Source of the DNA: Bacteroidetes bacterium GWF2_29_10
Lineage (GTDB): Bacteria; Bacteroidota; Bacteroidia; Bacteroidales; GWE2-29-8
Length of the DNA: 57,938 nucleotides
NCBI GenBank assembly: GCA_001768555.1
Contig: MEOD01000093.1
Span: forward strand, 1 to 57,938
Direction of reading: 5' to 3'
The position numbers and the translations under genes are program-made. Under the pieces are notes generated by a model that searched no databases, was not told where the DNA came from, and saw nothing but the letters and a program-made list of their open reading frames with translations. Positions 19,470-29,621 of the stretch are shown piece after piece (within the stretch, counting starts at the first letter, position 1; each line of letters begins with the position of its first letter).

Positions 19470-19599
19470 AGTTTTATGTATTTTTTAATTTTAATAAATA
19501 ATGATGTTGCAAATTAAATACCAAACAGCATTTTGGCATTGTTTTTTTTATTTTATTTATTACTATGACATTTTTGCTTATATTATAATAAAAGGTATT

Positions 19600-19640
19600 A
19601 TATACAAAAATACCCCACTTTTGTATAAGCAAAAGTGAGG
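19600..19640 (-). terminator. Rho-independent terminator after rpmH
   Basis: On the minus strand CACTTTTG (19637-19630) pairs with CAAAAGTG (19623-19616), extended by CC/GG across one mismatch, and is followed by TATTTTTGTATA. It lies about 30 bp after the rpmH stop. Confidence 0.75.
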
Positions 19641-19668
19641 TTGAATTCTTTAAAAAACTGTATAGAAA

Positions 19669-19824
19669 TTATTTATGAGTTTTTTCGTCAGAAACTGTTA
19701 ATTTTTTTCTTCCCTTAGCTCGTCTAGATGCTAATACTTTCTTTCCATTAACACTTGACATTCGGCTTCTAAACCCATGTTTATTTCTTCTTTTTCTTCT
19801 TGAAGGTTGGAATGTTCTTTTCAT
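19669..19824 (-). CDS. rpmH: 50S ribosomal protein L34
   Basis: This 51-residue, very basic protein begins [18 protein letters not shown] and continues [20 protein letters not shown], the invariant L34 pattern. It is a component of the large ribosomal subunit. The C-terminus ([11 protein letters not shown]) is slightly extended, as is common in Bacteroidota. A well-formed promoter precedes it and a terminator follows, so it is probably a single-gene transcript. Confidence 0.97.
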   Translation of the reverse strand: MKRTFQPSRRKRRNKHGFRSRMSSVNGKKVLASRRAKGRKKLTVSDEKTHK

Positions 19825-19846
19825 AGTTTTTATTTTTTTAGGACTG

Positions 19847-19878
19847 CAAAGATAGAATCTTTATTTTTATTTTGCAAA
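19847..19878 (-). promoter_or_regulatory. rpmH promoter, consensus Bacteroidota form
   Basis: On the minus strand TTTG (19878-19875) and TATCTTTG (19854-19847) are exactly 20 bases apart, a full match to TTTG-N19-21-TAnnTTTG, 23 bp before the rpmH start. Confidence 0.85.
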
Positions 19879-19959
19879 AAAAAAATTCATAATAAATATT
19901 TTGCAAAAAATTATAATAAGACTAATCAAATAAAACTTAGAAATATAATTATTTTTTAA

Positions 19960-19967
19960 TAATTTTG
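19960..19967 (+). promoter_or_regulatory. Candidate -7 box TAATTTTG
   Basis: TAATTTTG matches TAnnTTTG and lies 20 bp before the start of the secreted protease. No clear TTTG is seen at the -33 position, and the leader would be short. Confidence 0.45.
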
Positions 19968-19987
19968 CTTTCTTAAAAATATTTTCA

Positions 19988-22270
19988 ATGAAAAAACAAC
20001 TAATATTTCTATTATTTATTTTATTATTTTCAATTGATTCTTTTTCTCAAATTAGTATTGGGGGACTGCCATATAGCTTTACAAATAATAATAAAAGACT
20101 AACAACCCGATTAATTGACACATATAATACAGCAGAAATAGATTTATTAAAACTAGAAAAGGAAGATTCTATTGATAATAGGAAAGGACGCCCTTTTAGA
20201 TTTGGTTATGATTTTGATGCTGATTTGAACTTAAATAATTCTGGAACTTGGACAACTTTGGATAATGGTGATAGAATTTGGCAACTTGCAATAAATTCGC
20301 CTAAGGCATTAACAATAAACTTAATTTTTGACAAATTCTATATACCAGATGGAGGTTTGTTATACTTGTATAATAAAGATCGGAGCAATATTATTGGAGG
20401 ATATACAAGTGCAAACAATTCTATTGACAGCCTTTTTGCCACAACAATAATAAGAGGTGAAGAAATTATATTAGAATATTACGAGCCATATTATTCTAAA
20501 AATCAGGCTAAAATATCTATTTCAAAAGTTATTCATGGATACAAAGATATATTTACAAAATCTATAAAAAGAAAAGAAAAAAGTTTTGGAGGTAGTGGTA
20601 GCTGTAATGTTAATATTAATTGTGATGAAGCCAAAGATTGGCAAAAGGAAAAAAGAGCTGTTGCTATGATATTATTAAGTAATAATACAAGGCTGTGCTC
20701 TGGATGTATGTTGAATAATGTAAAAGGAGATCAGATCCCTTATTTTCTTACAGCATTTCACTGTGTCGAAGGCGAAGATGTTAAAACTTGGATTTTTATG
20801 TTTAATTATGAAAGTTACAATTGCGATAACAATGATGGAAATACAAGCAATACAATATTAGGAAGTGATTTAATTTCTTATTCTGATAAATCAGATTTCG
20901 CTCTTTTAAAATTAGCAGAAACACCTCCTGATGATTATAATGTATATTATGCAGGTTGGTCTAATTTAAAATCGGATACTACTGATAGTTCTGTTGTAAT
21001 ACATCATCCTTCTGGAGATATAAAAAAAATATCATTTTCATATCCATATTCAAGGCTTAGCGATTGGGGAACGAGTATGAATTATTCTCATGTAGAGGTA
21101 CCTTATTGGAGCATTGGAACAACAGAAATGGGTTCATCTGGGGCCCCATTATTTAACAAACACCATAAAGTAATAGGACAACTACATGGAGGAGATGCCG
21201 CTTGTTACAACCAATACTCTGATTATTTTGGAAGTTTCTATTACTCATGGGTTGCTGAATCTGTAATTAAAAGCATGAAAAAACTCTCAAATTGGTTAGA
21301 CCCAGATAGTACAAATGCTACAGCATGTGGAGGTCGTTTCTTTAATATTTCTACAGACTCTTCTGACCTTAAATTAGTACAAATAAATCGCTCAAATAGT
21401 GAGCTATGTAAAAATTCATTAATACCTGAAATTAAAATTAAAAATGTAGGTCAGAAGGCTGTTACTCAGTTTACATTAAATTATTTTATTGATAATAACT
21501 TTTTATACAAATATGATTGGATTGGAAATTTAGAAAGTTCCTTAGAAATTAATTTAACGACAGATGAAATAACAAACTTAACTATAGGCATTCATAAACT
21601 AAAAATAATAATTAATTCGGTTAATAATTACATTGATGATAATAGAACTAATGATACCCTTAATTATAACTTTTCAGTTGCAGAAGGTGCTATCATAAAA
21701 ATGGAGTTAATGACAGACAATTATGGGGAGGAAACAAAACTATTCTTAATAAGAACAGATAATGGCTCTGAAATTATTTACGAATCAAATGATACTTTTG
21801 CTTCTAACTACTTATATGTTAAAGAATTTTGCTTGCCTAATGGGTGCTATTATGCTAAAATTGAAGATAAAGAAAAAGACGGCTTATGCACTGTAATTAA
21901 TGGAAACAAGCCTGGATATTTTAAAGTATATGTAAATAATCAACTTATTTCTGAAAATTGCGATTTTGAAAAAGAAGCAATTATTCGATTTGGATTAGAC
22001 TGCAATGATTATAAAAAATACTGTAGTAATGCAATCGTATTTCCAAATCCATTAACAGAAAGCAACTTAACAATAAATATAGATAATAAAGATAAGCTTC
22101 CTGCTGTAATAGAAGTATATAATTACCTTGGGGCTTTTATAATGTCTTATAAAATAACAGAACTAATCTCTGAAATAAAAATTCCAAAAAACATAAATAC
22201 AGGGTTGTATATCTTTAATATTAAATATAGTGGAGGTAATGAAAGGGTTAAAGTTATAATTATAAATTAA
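19988..22270 (+). CDS. Secreted lysyl-endopeptidase-like serine protease with T9SS sorting domain
   Basis: A 760-residue exported protein. The signal peptide spans residues 1-21 (FLLFILLFSIDSFSQ). Residues 205-440 form a trypsin-like domain: His258 in LTAFHC, Asp303 in KSDFALLKL and Ser384 in MGSSGAPLF form the triad, and several Cys may form disulfides, as in Achromobacter lysyl endopeptidase. A region of beta repeats follows. The last 75 residues (FPNPLTESNLTINI ... GLYIFNIKYSGG) form a type A T9SS sorting domain, so it should cross the outer membrane by T9SS and be anchored or released. Cleavage after lysine is inferred from the family only. Confidence 0.88.
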   Translation: MKKQLIFLLFILLFSIDSFSQISIGGLPYSFTNNNKRLTTRLIDTYNTAEIDLLKLEKEDSIDNRKGRPFRFGYDFDADLNLNNSGTWTTLDNGDRIWQLAINSPKALTINLIFDKFYIPDGGLLYLYNKDRSNIIGGYTSANNSIDSLFATTIIRGEEIILEYYEPYYSKNQAKISISKVIHGYKDIFTKSIKRKEKSFGGSGSCNVNINCDEAKDWQKEKRAVAMILLSNNTRLCSGCMLNNVKGDQIPYFLTAFHCVEGEDVKTWIFMFNYESYNCDNNDGNTSNTILGSDLISYSDKSDFALLKLAETPPDDYNVYYAGWSNLKSDTTDSSVVIHHPSGDIKKISFSYPYSRLSDWGTSMNYSHVEVPYWSIGTTEMGSSGAPLFNKHHKVIGQLHGGDAACYNQYSDYFGSFYYSWVAESVIKSMKKLSNWLDPDSTNATACGGRFFNISTDSSDLKLVQINRSNSELCKNSLIPEIKIKNVGQKAVTQFTLNYFIDNNFLYKYDWIGNLESSLEINLTTDEITNLTIGIHKLKIIINSVNNYIDDNRTNDTLNYNFSVAEGAIIKMELMTDNYGEETKLFLIRTDNGSEIIYESNDTFASNYLYVKEFCLPNGCYYAKIEDKEKDGLCTVINGNKPGYFKVYVNNQLISENCDFEKEAIIRFGLDCNDYKKYCSNAIVFPNPLTESNLTINIDNKDKLPAVIEVYNYLGAFIMSYKITELISEIKIPKNINTGLYIFNIKYSGGNERVKVIIIN

Positions 22271-22304
22271 AAAAGAGAGGCCAAATAAAAATATTCAACC
22301 TCTC
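22264..22304 (-). terminator. Rho-independent terminator after glyA
   Basis: On the minus strand GAGAGG (22304-22299) pairs with CCTCTC (22280-22275). G-U-rich inner pairing closes the loop, and a run of T with ATTTATA follows. It lies about 30 bp after the glyA stop and just past the facing protease gene. Confidence 0.65.
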
Positions 22305-22334
22305 AATAGTATCTTTTAGGGGTATTCTAATACT

Positions 22335-23615
22335 TTAATAAGCAAACAAAGGCAAGTTTGTCATTAATTCATTAACTTCATTTCTTACAGATTTAATAGT
22401 ATTCTCATCATCAATATTTGAAATAACTCTATCTATTAAATTCACAATATGTGTTACATGTTCTTCTTTTAATCCTCTTGTTGTTATTGCTGGAGTTCCA
22501 ACTCTAATACCTGAAGTAAGAAAAGGAGAACGAGAATCAAAAGGAACCATATTTTTGTTTATTGTAATATCTGCAAGCACTAATGTGTTCTCCGCTTTCT
22601 TTCCTGAAATTTCAGGAAATTTCGATCTCAAATCAATAAGCATTAAATGATTATCTGTACCGTCAGATACAATATTATAACCTTTACTAATAAATGCTTT
22701 TGCCATTACTTGAGCATTTTTCATTACTTGTGAACAATATTGATTATATGATTCACTTAGAGCTTCTCCAAATGCTACGGCTTTTGCTGCAATAACATGT
22801 TCTAGAGGTCCGCCTTGTGTTCCTGGAAATACGGCTGAATCAATAATTGCTGACATCATTTTTATTTCTCCTTTAGGAGTTTTTATTCCCCATGGATTTT
22901 CAAAATCATTTCCAATAAGTATCATACCTCCTCTTGGTCCACGAAGCGTTTTGTGAGTTGTGGTTGTTATTATATGACAATGTTGTACAGGATCATTTAG
23001 TTTTTTTGTAGCTATTAATCCTGCTGGATGAGAAATATCTGCCATTAAAAGAGCTCCTATTTTATCTGCTATATTTCGCATTCTCTCAAAATCCCAATCT
23101 CTTGAATAAGCAGAAGCTCCAGCTATTATTAACTTTGGCTTCTCTGCCAATGCAAGTTTTTCCATATTATCATAATCCACTCGTCCTGTTTCTTTATCCA
23201 CAGAATAAGCTATTGGCCTATATAAAATCCCTGAATAATTAACAGGCGAACCATGAGTTAAATGTCCTCCATGTGACAAGTCTAAACCCATAAAAGTATC
23301 ACCAGGCTTTAATACAGCAAGCATAACAGCTGAATTTGCTTGAGCACCAGAGTGAGGTTGAACATTTGCATACTCAGCTCCAAAAAGCTTTTTAGCTCTG
23401 TCTATAGCTATTTGTTCTGTTTGGTCTACTATTTGGCAGCCTCCATAATATCTCTTCCCTGGATATCCTTCTGCATATTTATTAGTTAAACACGAGCCCA
23501 TAGCTTGCATAACTTCTTGGCTAACAAAATTTTCAGAAGCAATTAATTCAATACCATGTTTCTGACGGTTTAATTCAGCTTCAATAAGATTAAATATTTC
23601 TGTGTCCTTAATCAT
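22335..23615 (-). CDS. glyA: Serine hydroxymethyltransferase
   Basis: GlyA interconverts serine and glycine with tetrahydrofolate, the main source of one-carbon units. The 426 residues carry [15 protein letters not shown], the substrate stretch [16 protein letters not shown] and the PLP lysine in [14 protein letters not shown]. The length is normal for Bacteroidota. It stands as a single gene with its own terminator. Confidence 0.98.
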   Translation of the reverse strand: MIKDTEIFNLIEAELNRQKHGIELIASENFVSQEVMQAMGSCLTNKYAEGYPGKRYYGGCQIVDQTEQIAIDRAKKLFGAEYANVQPHSGAQANSAVMLAVLKPGDTFMGLDLSHGGHLTHGSPVNYSGILYRPIAYSVDKETGRVDYDNMEKLALAEKPKLIIAGASAYSRDWDFERMRNIADKIGALLMADISHPAGLIATKKLNDPVQHCHIITTTTHKTLRGPRGGMILIGNDFENPWGIKTPKGEIKMMSAIIDSAVFPGTQGGPLEHVIAAKAVAFGEALSESYNQYCSQVMKNAQVMAKAFISKGYNIVSDGTDNHLMLIDLRSKFPEISGKKAENTLVLADITINKNMVPFDSRSPFLTSGIRVGTPAITTRGLKEEHVTHIVNLIDRVISNIDDENTIKSVRNEVNELMTNLPLFAY

Positions 23616-23689
23616 AATTATTGGGATTTTAAATTTTTACGAAATTAATTAAATTATAGATAGAATATCGTAAATAATACTAAAATTTT

Positions 23690-24355
23690 TTAACAATTTT
23701 CTATTATTCCAATATTCGTTATTCCTCCCTTAACTTTTTCATTTATTTCTACTAATATTTTTGTTCCAAGAGGCAATAATAAATCAACTCTAGACCCAAA
23801 TTTTATGAAACCTATTTCGCTCCCTTGCTTAATTTCATCACCCTCATTAGCATAATAAACTATTCGTCTTGCAACTGCTCCTGCTATTTGACGAACAAAT
23901 ATTGAAAAATTATACTCCTTATTTTCTATCAAAATAGACGTTCTTTCATTTTCTGTTGAAGATTTAGGATGCCAAGCAACCAAATATTTACCTGGATGAT
24001 ACTTGACATATTTTATGACACCTCCAATAGGAGCCCTATTTATGTGCACATTTAATGGAGACATAAATATTGATACCTGTATTCTCTTCTCATTTAAAAA
24101 TTCATCAACAAAAACTTCTTCTATTGTTACAACCTTACCATCTGCTGGTGATAATATATTATACGATTTACTTTCTACATCAAGTAAAGGATAGCGAAAA
24201 AATAAAACAATAAAAATTAACATTAACATGCTAACAATATAAACAATATACTTTACTAGTTCCTTATTTATAAAACTATATGTTGCTATATTTAGCATTA
24301 TTAGCATAACTATGCTAAAGATTATTGTTGTGTATCCTTCTCTATGTATTTTCAT
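23690..24355 (-). CDS. psd: Phosphatidylserine decarboxylase (short form)
   Basis: Psd converts phosphatidylserine to phosphatidylethanolamine at the membrane. The 221-residue protein has two N-terminal helices and the conserved SPADGKVVTIEE, FMSPLNVHINRAPIGG and PGKYLVAWHPKSS. The self-cleavage and pyruvoyl site is the GS of FGSRVDLLLP, the form seen in short Psd enzymes. It overlaps cdsA by 4 bp, so the two phospholipid genes are coupled. Confidence 0.95.
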   Translation of the reverse strand: MKIHREGYTTIIFSIVMLIMLNIATYSFINKELVKYIVYIVSMLMLIFIVLFFRYPLLDVESKSYNILSPADGKVVTIEEVFVDEFLNEKRIQVSIFMSPLNVHINRAPIGGVIKYVKYHPGKYLVAWHPKSSTENERTSILIENKEYNFSIFVRQIAGAVARRIVYYANEGDEIKQGSEIGFIKFGSRVDLLLPLGTKILVEINEKVKGGITNIGIIENC

Positions 24356-25170
24356 AATTCATAATTTGTAATTAAAACCATATATGTATAAACAAAAGGA
24401 GATGATATAAATACAGCATCAAACCTATCCAAAATGCCTCCATGACCAGGCAATATCACCCCTGAATCTTTTGTGTTTAAACTCCTTTTAAACATCGATT
24501 CAACAAGATCTCCATAAGTTCCACAAACAATAACTATAATTGATATAACTAACCAATTTAAAAGACTAATTTCTATAAATATCTTTGAAAGTATAAACGA
24601 AGAAAATAATGTAATAATTGTGCCTCCAGCAAATCCTTCCCATGATTTCTTTGGAGATATTCTTTCAAAAAGCCTATGCTTGCCTAAAGTAATACCCGTT
24701 AAATATGCAAAAGTATCAAAGCACCATATTAATATAAAATATCCTAATAATAAATGGCTAGTACCTCCCGCAAATCCATAAAAAGAAGATAATAAACTAA
24801 TCGGAAGGGCAATATAAACTACACCTAAAACACTATATGCTATACAACTAAAAGGGACTTGATTATTTTTATATAATTCAGTTATGAATAAAACAAAAAT
24901 TATAGGCAAAACTACAATTGGACTAAAATTATCTATCAAATTAAAACTTTCAATAAAGATAGATGTAAATAAAGCAAAGCCAATAATTATACCCCAAATG
25001 TAATTCGTCCTTATATTATTTATTTTAAGAAGGTTATAAAATTCATAAAGACCAAAAAAAGTTATTGCTAAAAATATTAGGTAAAAAAGATAACCGCTAA
25101 ATATTATAGCACTAATAATTACAATTAAAAATAATATACCAGTTATACTTCTCTGTGCAATATTATTCAC
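24352..25170 (-). CDS. cdsA: Phosphatidate cytidylyltransferase CdsA
   Basis: CdsA makes CDP-diacylglycerol from phosphatidate and CTP, feeding all phospholipid synthesis including the Psd branch. The protein is polytopic (272 residues, about seven helices). SPKKSWEGFAGG and the C-terminal signature KDSGVILPGHGGILDRFD are diagnostic. It overlaps the DUF2007 gene by 8 bp and psd by 4 bp. Confidence 0.97.
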   Translation of the reverse strand: MNNIAQRSITGILFLIVIISAIIFSGYLFYLIFLAITFFGLYEFYNLLKINNIRTNYIWGIIIGFALFTSIFIESFNLIDNFSPIVVLPIIFVLFITELYKNNQVPFSCIAYSVLGVVYIALPISLLSSFYGFAGGTSHLLLGYFILIWCFDTFAYLTGITLGKHRLFERISPKKSWEGFAGGTIITLFSSFILSKIFIEISLLNWLVISIIVIVCGTYGDLVESMFKRSLNTKDSGVILPGHGGILDRFDAVFISSPFVYTYMVLITNYEL

Positions 25171-25357
25171 TTTCCTTTATTATTTGTAAAGCAATGTCTT
25201 TATCTTTTAAATCAACAAAAAGCTCTATATACCCAAAACCATATGAAGAATCTTGCTTATTTATTATAACTGAATTAACACCATTGTCACCTAAAATAAT
25301 TTTCATCATTTCTGCATTTGTTAATTTATTTGTTTCATATACTTTTATCCAATCCAT
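25163..25357 (-). CDS. DUF2007 small protein
   Basis: A 64-residue protein with the pattern of DUF2007: WIKVYETNKLTNAEMMKIIL, then GVNSVIINKQDSSYGFGYIEL, then DIALQIIKES. These domains are small ACT- or PII-like folds proposed to be signal proteins, with no known reaction. It starts 1 bp after the LUD gene stop and overlaps cdsA by 8 bp. Confidence 0.85.
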   Translation of the reverse strand: MDWIKVYETNKLTNAEMMKIILGDNGVNSVIINKQDSSYGFGYIELFVDLKDKDIALQIIKESE

Positions 25358-25358
25358 T

Positions 25359-26006
25359 TTAATACATATTATCTATTAAAATTAAATATAATTCTTTAAC
25401 CCCAACTCCTTGACTCGGTTTATTTTCAAAACAATAATGAAGAGTTGGACCAGATACATAATTAATTACACTTGGCAAATTCTTGTATTTATCTTGCAAT
25501 TTTTGCATACTTATCTTTATATCAGGGATAATCTGAGAAGGCGTCGCTATCACTATAGCTATTTCTGACAATGATAATATTTTAACACTATCTTCTATTC
25601 CTGATGAAACTATTATTGTGCCTGTTCTTGATATTAAATACTCACAATTACAAATACCTATATCTATTTTAGTACTTTCTTTTGTTGTGGAAATATAATC
25701 TATACCTGCTTGAATAAGAATTTTACTTGCATCATTCTGTTTACACAGGATTTCTTTTGATGTAAAATCTTCTCTTGACATTAGTGTTGTAAACTCTTCT
25801 GTAAATTCATTAAAGTTCTCGCAATATATAAATTTACCTCCATTTTTTACAAATTCTTTTGCAAAGGTTATATCTATTTCGTCTTCGCTTTGAACAAATA
25901 TTTGATTTTCTAAATCAATGTTTTCATTACAAGGTACTGCAGAAGTCTGTATTAAACCATTCCTTATGTTTTTTAATATTTTTTCCTTTGCAGTACTTTC
26001 TTTCAT
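25359..26006 (-). CDS. LUD domain protein (LutC/YkgG family)
   Basis: This 215-residue protein has the LUD fold pattern: an N-terminal AKEKILKNIRNGL, then ISTTKESTKIDIGICNCEYLISRTGTIIVSSG, in part, and the late YVSGPTLHYCFENKPSQGVGVKELYLILID, in part. LutC works in lactate oxidation with LutA and LutB, but neither is near, and the lone form beside ftsH is widespread in Bacteroidota. Its function there is unknown. Confidence 0.88.
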   Translation of the reverse strand: MKESTAKEKILKNIRNGLIQTSAVPCNENIDLENQIFVQSEDEIDITFAKEFVKNGGKFIYCENFNEFTEEFTTLMSREDFTSKEILCKQNDASKILIQAGIDYISTTKESTKIDIGICNCEYLISRTGTIIVSSGIEDSVKILSLSEIAIVIATPSQIIPDIKISMQKLQDKYKNLPSVINYVSGPTLHYCFENKPSQGVGVKELYLILIDNMY

Positions 26007-26043
26007 AATTTATATTGATTTTGTATTTCCCAAATTAATAAAT

Positions 26044-28215
26044 TTATTCTTTATCAGAAATTTTTTCTTCTTTTGTAATATTGTTATTTATTTGTTCGTT
26101 GTGTTTAGCAAAAGTATCATCAGCATAAAGCTCAGTGCTATTACCAAATGGTCTTTTCCCTAATATATTTTCCAAATCTTCCTTATATATTACTTCTTTT
26201 GACAATAATTCTTCTGCTATTTTCTTTAGGCCTTCAATGTTTGTGCTTAATATTTCTCTTGCTTTATCATATTGTTCTTCTATTATTTTTTTTACTTCAA
26301 TATCTATTTTTTCAGCAGTTTTGTCGCTATATGGTTTTGATAATGAATATTCTTGACTACCTCCTGAATCATAATAGCTCAAATTCCCTATTTCTTTATT
26401 CATCCCATATATAGATACTATAGCATAAGCTTGTTTTGTGGTTCTTTCCAAATCATTTAATGCACCTGTTGAGATCTTATTAAAGATTAAATCCTCAGAT
26501 GCTCGTCCTCCAAGCGTAGCACACATTTCATCTAAAATTTGTTCCGTAGTAAGTATTTGTCTCTCTTCTGGTAAGTACCATGCAGATCCTAATGATTTAC
26601 CCCTTGGAACTATTGTTACTTTTATTAAAGGATTTGCATATTCCAAAAGCCAACTAACTGTTGCGTGTCCTGCCTCATGATACGCTATGACTTTTTTCTC
26701 ATTATCTGAAATAATTTTATTTCTTTTTTCTAAACCTGCAACTATTCGGTCTATTGCATCAAGAAAATCTTGTTTAACTATACTTTGATGGTTTTTCCTT
26801 GCTGCAATAAGGGCTGCTTCATTACATACATTTGCAATATCTGCTCCAGAAAATCCTGGAGTATGTCTCGCTAAAAAATCAACATTTAGATCTTTCTCTG
26901 ATTTTATTGGTTTCAAATGAACCTTAAATATTGCCTTTCTCTCTTCTAAATCTGGAAGCTCAACATGAATTTGCCTGTCAAAACGTCCTGCTCGTAATAA
27001 AGCCTTATCTAAAACGTCAGCTCTATTTGTCGCAGCCAAAATAATAACCCCACTGTTAGAACTAAAACCATCCATCTCTGTCAATAATTGGTTTAATGTA
27101 TTCTCCCTCTCATCATTTGATTGCATCAAATTCTTTCCCCTTGCTCTACCTATTGCATCTATCTCATCTATAAAAATAATACAAGGTGCTTTTTCTTTTG
27201 CTTGTTTAAATAAATCTCTGACTCTTGATGCTCCTACACCAACAAACATTTCTACAAAATCTGAACCTGATAATGAAAAAAAAGGAACTTGTGCTTCCCC
27301 TGCAACTGCCTTTGCCAATAAAGTTTTTCCTGTTCCTGGAGGGCCTACTAGTAAAGCTCCTTTTGGAATCTTCCCTCCTAATTCAGTATACTTCTTCGGA
27401 TTTTTCAAAAAGTCAACAATCTCCATTATTTCAACTTTGGCTTCTTCTAAACCAGCCACATCATTAAAATTAATCTGAATGCTTGCAGCTTTATCATATA
27501 ATGTTGCTTTGGATTTTCCAAAATTAAATATTTGACCGCCACCGCCACCACCACCAACTTTTCTAAACATAAAAATCCATACACCAATCAATAATAACAA
27601 TGGCAACACCCACCCTAATATTTCTGATGTCCAATCTTTTTTTTGTTCATATCTTATTTCAAACCTATAATCATTTAGCAATGATTCTTTCCCTGTTTCA
27701 GAGATATAGGCATCTTTTACAAGAGAATCATTTGATAATAATTTATTTGCTTTTGTAATACTATCTAGCTTTTGATTAATTATTTTTTTTCTAGTATTCT
27801 CTATGTTATTATTTAATGTCTCTATTGTACCTATTGAAAAAACATATTGGGGAGCCTTTTCTGAAAGACCTTTTTTTATTTCTTCTTTATATTTATCTGT
27901 TTTTAGCTTGTCTTTTTTAATATAAACTTCAGCGCTTTCTTTGTTTACTATTATTAGTTTTTCAACATCTTTTTCTAAAAACAATTTTTTTTCAAACGTA
28001 TCATAATCTATCTCTTTCGGTTTACTATAAGTACCTAAAAATTGAATACCAATAATGACTGCTATAAGCGCAATATATAACCAGTTTATATTAAACTTAA
28101 ATTTATTGCTATTTAAAGGTGGTTTGCCATTACTTGAATCCTTTGGCTTATTTGTCGAATTAGTTTTCTTTGAATTAGTATTTTCTTTTTTGTTGTAATT
28201 ACTACTCATATACAT
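26044..28215 (-). CDS. ftsH: ATP-dependent membrane protease FtsH
   Basis: FtsH extracts and degrades membrane and soluble proteins. Order: a basic Asn/Lys-rich N-terminus, TM1 (about 45-61), a periplasmic domain, TM2 (200-218), a seven-glycine run, the AAA module with Walker A GPPGTGKT (291-298) and Walker B IIFIDEID, and the zinc peptidase site HEAGH (about residue 515). The length is 723 residues. The first ATG overlaps rsfS by 14 bp; an ATG two codons later is equally possible. Confidence 0.97.
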   Translation of the reverse strand: MYMSSNYNKKENTNSKKTNSTNKPKDSSNGKPPLNSNKFKFNINWLYIALIAVIIGIQFLGTYSKPKEIDYDTFEKKLFLEKDVEKLIIVNKESAEVYIKKDKLKTDKYKEEIKKGLSEKAPQYVFSIGTIETLNNNIENTRKKIINQKLDSITKANKLLSNDSLVKDAYISETGKESLLNDYRFEIRYEQKKDWTSEILGWVLPLLLLIGVWIFMFRKVGGGGGGGQIFNFGKSKATLYDKAASIQINFNDVAGLEEAKVEIMEIVDFLKNPKKYTELGGKIPKGALLVGPPGTGKTLLAKAVAGEAQVPFFSLSGSDFVEMFVGVGASRVRDLFKQAKEKAPCIIFIDEIDAIGRARGKNLMQSNDERENTLNQLLTEMDGFSSNSGVIILAATNRADVLDKALLRAGRFDRQIHVELPDLEERKAIFKVHLKPIKSEKDLNVDFLARHTPGFSGADIANVCNEAALIAARKNHQSIVKQDFLDAIDRIVAGLEKRNKIISDNEKKVIAYHEAGHATVSWLLEYANPLIKVTIVPRGKSLGSAWYLPEERQILTTEQILDEMCATLGGRASEDLIFNKISTGALNDLERTTKQAYAIVSIYGMNKEIGNLSYYDSGGSQEYSLSKPYSDKTAEKIDIEVKKIIEEQYDKAREILSTNIEGLKKIAEELLSKEVIYKEDLENILGKRPFGNSTELYADDTFAKHNEQINNNITKEEKISDKE

Positions 28216-28612
28216 TTAAATTGGGTACTTCTTGTTTAGAACTTTCTATAAACGTTATCTTTGCATCTTCCCATAATTTCTCAAGATTATAAAAATTTCT
28301 TGACTCATTATTAAAAATATGTACGATAACAGAACTGTAATCTATCAAAACCCATTCCATATTTTGTTGACCTTCTTTATGAAAAGGTTTTACTTTTAAT
28401 TTTGCTCTAACATTTTCTAAAATAAAATCATTTAATGCACTAATATGAGGCTTTGAATTGCCCTCACATATAACAAAATATTCACTTACCGTACCTTCTA
28501 TTGAACGCAAATCTAATATTGATATATTTGTCCCTTTTTTTTCTTCTATAGAGCTGACAATAGTGTCAATTAATAATTCCGAATTGTCTATTGTTTGATT
28601 ATTCTTTCTCAT
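28202..28612 (-). CDS. rsfS: Ribosomal silencing factor RsfS
   Basis: RsfS binds L14 and blocks subunit joining when nutrients are low. The 136 residues show IVSSIEEKKGTNISILDLR, YFVICEGNSKPHISALNDF and EWVLIDYSSVIVHIFNNESRNFYNLEKLW, in part, all typical. It heads the rsfS-ftsH-LUD-DUF2007-cdsA-psd run, and a promoter lies just upstream. Confidence 0.96.
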   Translation of the reverse strand: MRKNNQTIDNSELLIDTIVSSIEEKKGTNISILDLRSIEGTVSEYFVICEGNSKPHISALNDFILENVRAKLKVKPFHKEGQQNMEWVLIDYSSVIVHIFNNESRNFYNLEKLWEDAKITFIESSKQEVPNLNVYE

Positions 28613-28642
28613 TTATAATTTTTTGTGTCTTGTATAATATTG

Positions 28643-28674
28643 CAAAAGTAAAGATTTTTTTCAATTATTTTAAA
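28643..28674 (-). promoter_or_regulatory. Promoter of the rsfS-ftsH run
   Basis: On the minus strand TACTTTTG (28650-28643) matches TAnnTTTG. A TTTA (28674-28671) lies 20 bases upstream as an imperfect -33 element. The rsfS start is 30 bp downstream. Confidence 0.65.
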
Positions 28675-28765
28675 TATTTTTGTCAAATGAAGTTTGACAA
28701 TATTTATTTAATTAAATATTACAAAAAGAATTCTATATAAAAAAACCACGATATTAAAAGACCAT

Positions 28766-29518
28766 ATGAACCTTAGTATAATTAAACTAAATTCTGTAAA
28801 TTCTACAAATATATATGCCAGTCAATACGCAGAGAATAATAAGCATTTATTGAAAGAAAGTATATCATTATTTTATGCTTCCGAACAACTAAATGGAAAA
28901 GGACTAGGAACTAATAAATGGGAAAGTAATCCTGAAGAAAATATTACATTTAGCATACTTTTTGATCTTGCTCAATTGCACACAAAAGAGTTTTTCTTTA
29001 TAAACAAATTCTTTTCTATATCTATTCTTGAGTTTGTAAAATCAATTATCTCCAATAAAAATAATTTAAAAATAAAATGGCCTAATGATATTTATTTTGA
29101 AAATAAAAAAATAGCGGGCATTCTTATCGAAAATAGAATTGAAGGTAATTATTTCAAATATTCTATAGCTGGCGCTGGCATTAATATAAATCAGGAGAGA
29201 TTTTCTATTGATATCCCTAATCCAATATCAATTACAAATATAACATCACTAAAGTATGACATTGAGGTGCTTATAAACAATTACTCTTCTTATTTTCAGA
29301 AGTGGTATGAAATATTTTTAACACGCAATTACAAGTTGTTAGATGATATATTTTTTGAAAACTTATATTTGTTAAATCAGCCCTCGAAATTTATTGTTAA
29401 TAATATTGTTATTGAAGGAATTATAAAAGGGGTTAGACAAAATGGCATGCTTATTATGGATGACAAAAATGGAATGACAAAACTATATGACTTCAAGCAA
29501 ATAAAATATTGTATTTAG
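28766..29518 (+). CDS. birA: Biotin--[acetyl-CoA-carboxylase] ligase
   Basis: BirA attaches biotin to carrier proteins. The 250-residue protein has the catalytic region GKGLGTNKWESNPEENITFS, then LKIKWPNDIYFENKKIAGIL, and a C-terminal beta domain. There is no N-terminal helix-turn-helix, so it is the monofunctional form without the biotin-operon repressor domain. It is divergent from rsfS. Confidence 0.94.
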   Translation: MNLSIIKLNSVNSTNIYASQYAENNKHLLKESISLFYASEQLNGKGLGTNKWESNPEENITFSILFDLAQLHTKEFFFINKFFSISILEFVKSIISNKNNLKIKWPNDIYFENKKIAGILIENRIEGNYFKYSIAGAGININQERFSIDIPNPISITNITSLKYDIEVLINNYSSYFQKWYEIFLTRNYKLLDDIFFENLYLLNQPSKFIVNNIVIEGIIKGVRQNGMLIMDDKNGMTKLYDFKQIKYCI

Positions 29519-29621
29519 GGTTCTCTAAAAAAGTCAAGAGTTCCATTTATAATAAATTTTATTTCTTGGTATGTTAAAAGAAATTACTCCCTCTAACATA
29601 TATATTAAGGTGAGGTATTTG

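Noticed and set aside
26135-27467. Plus-strand frames opposite ftsH
   Set aside because: They are hydrophobic shadows of a clear ftsH gene, with no ribosome-binding site or known family.
29519-29621. Terminator between birA and the giant gene
   Set aside because: Short imperfect hairpins exist but none has both a stable stem and a T-tract.
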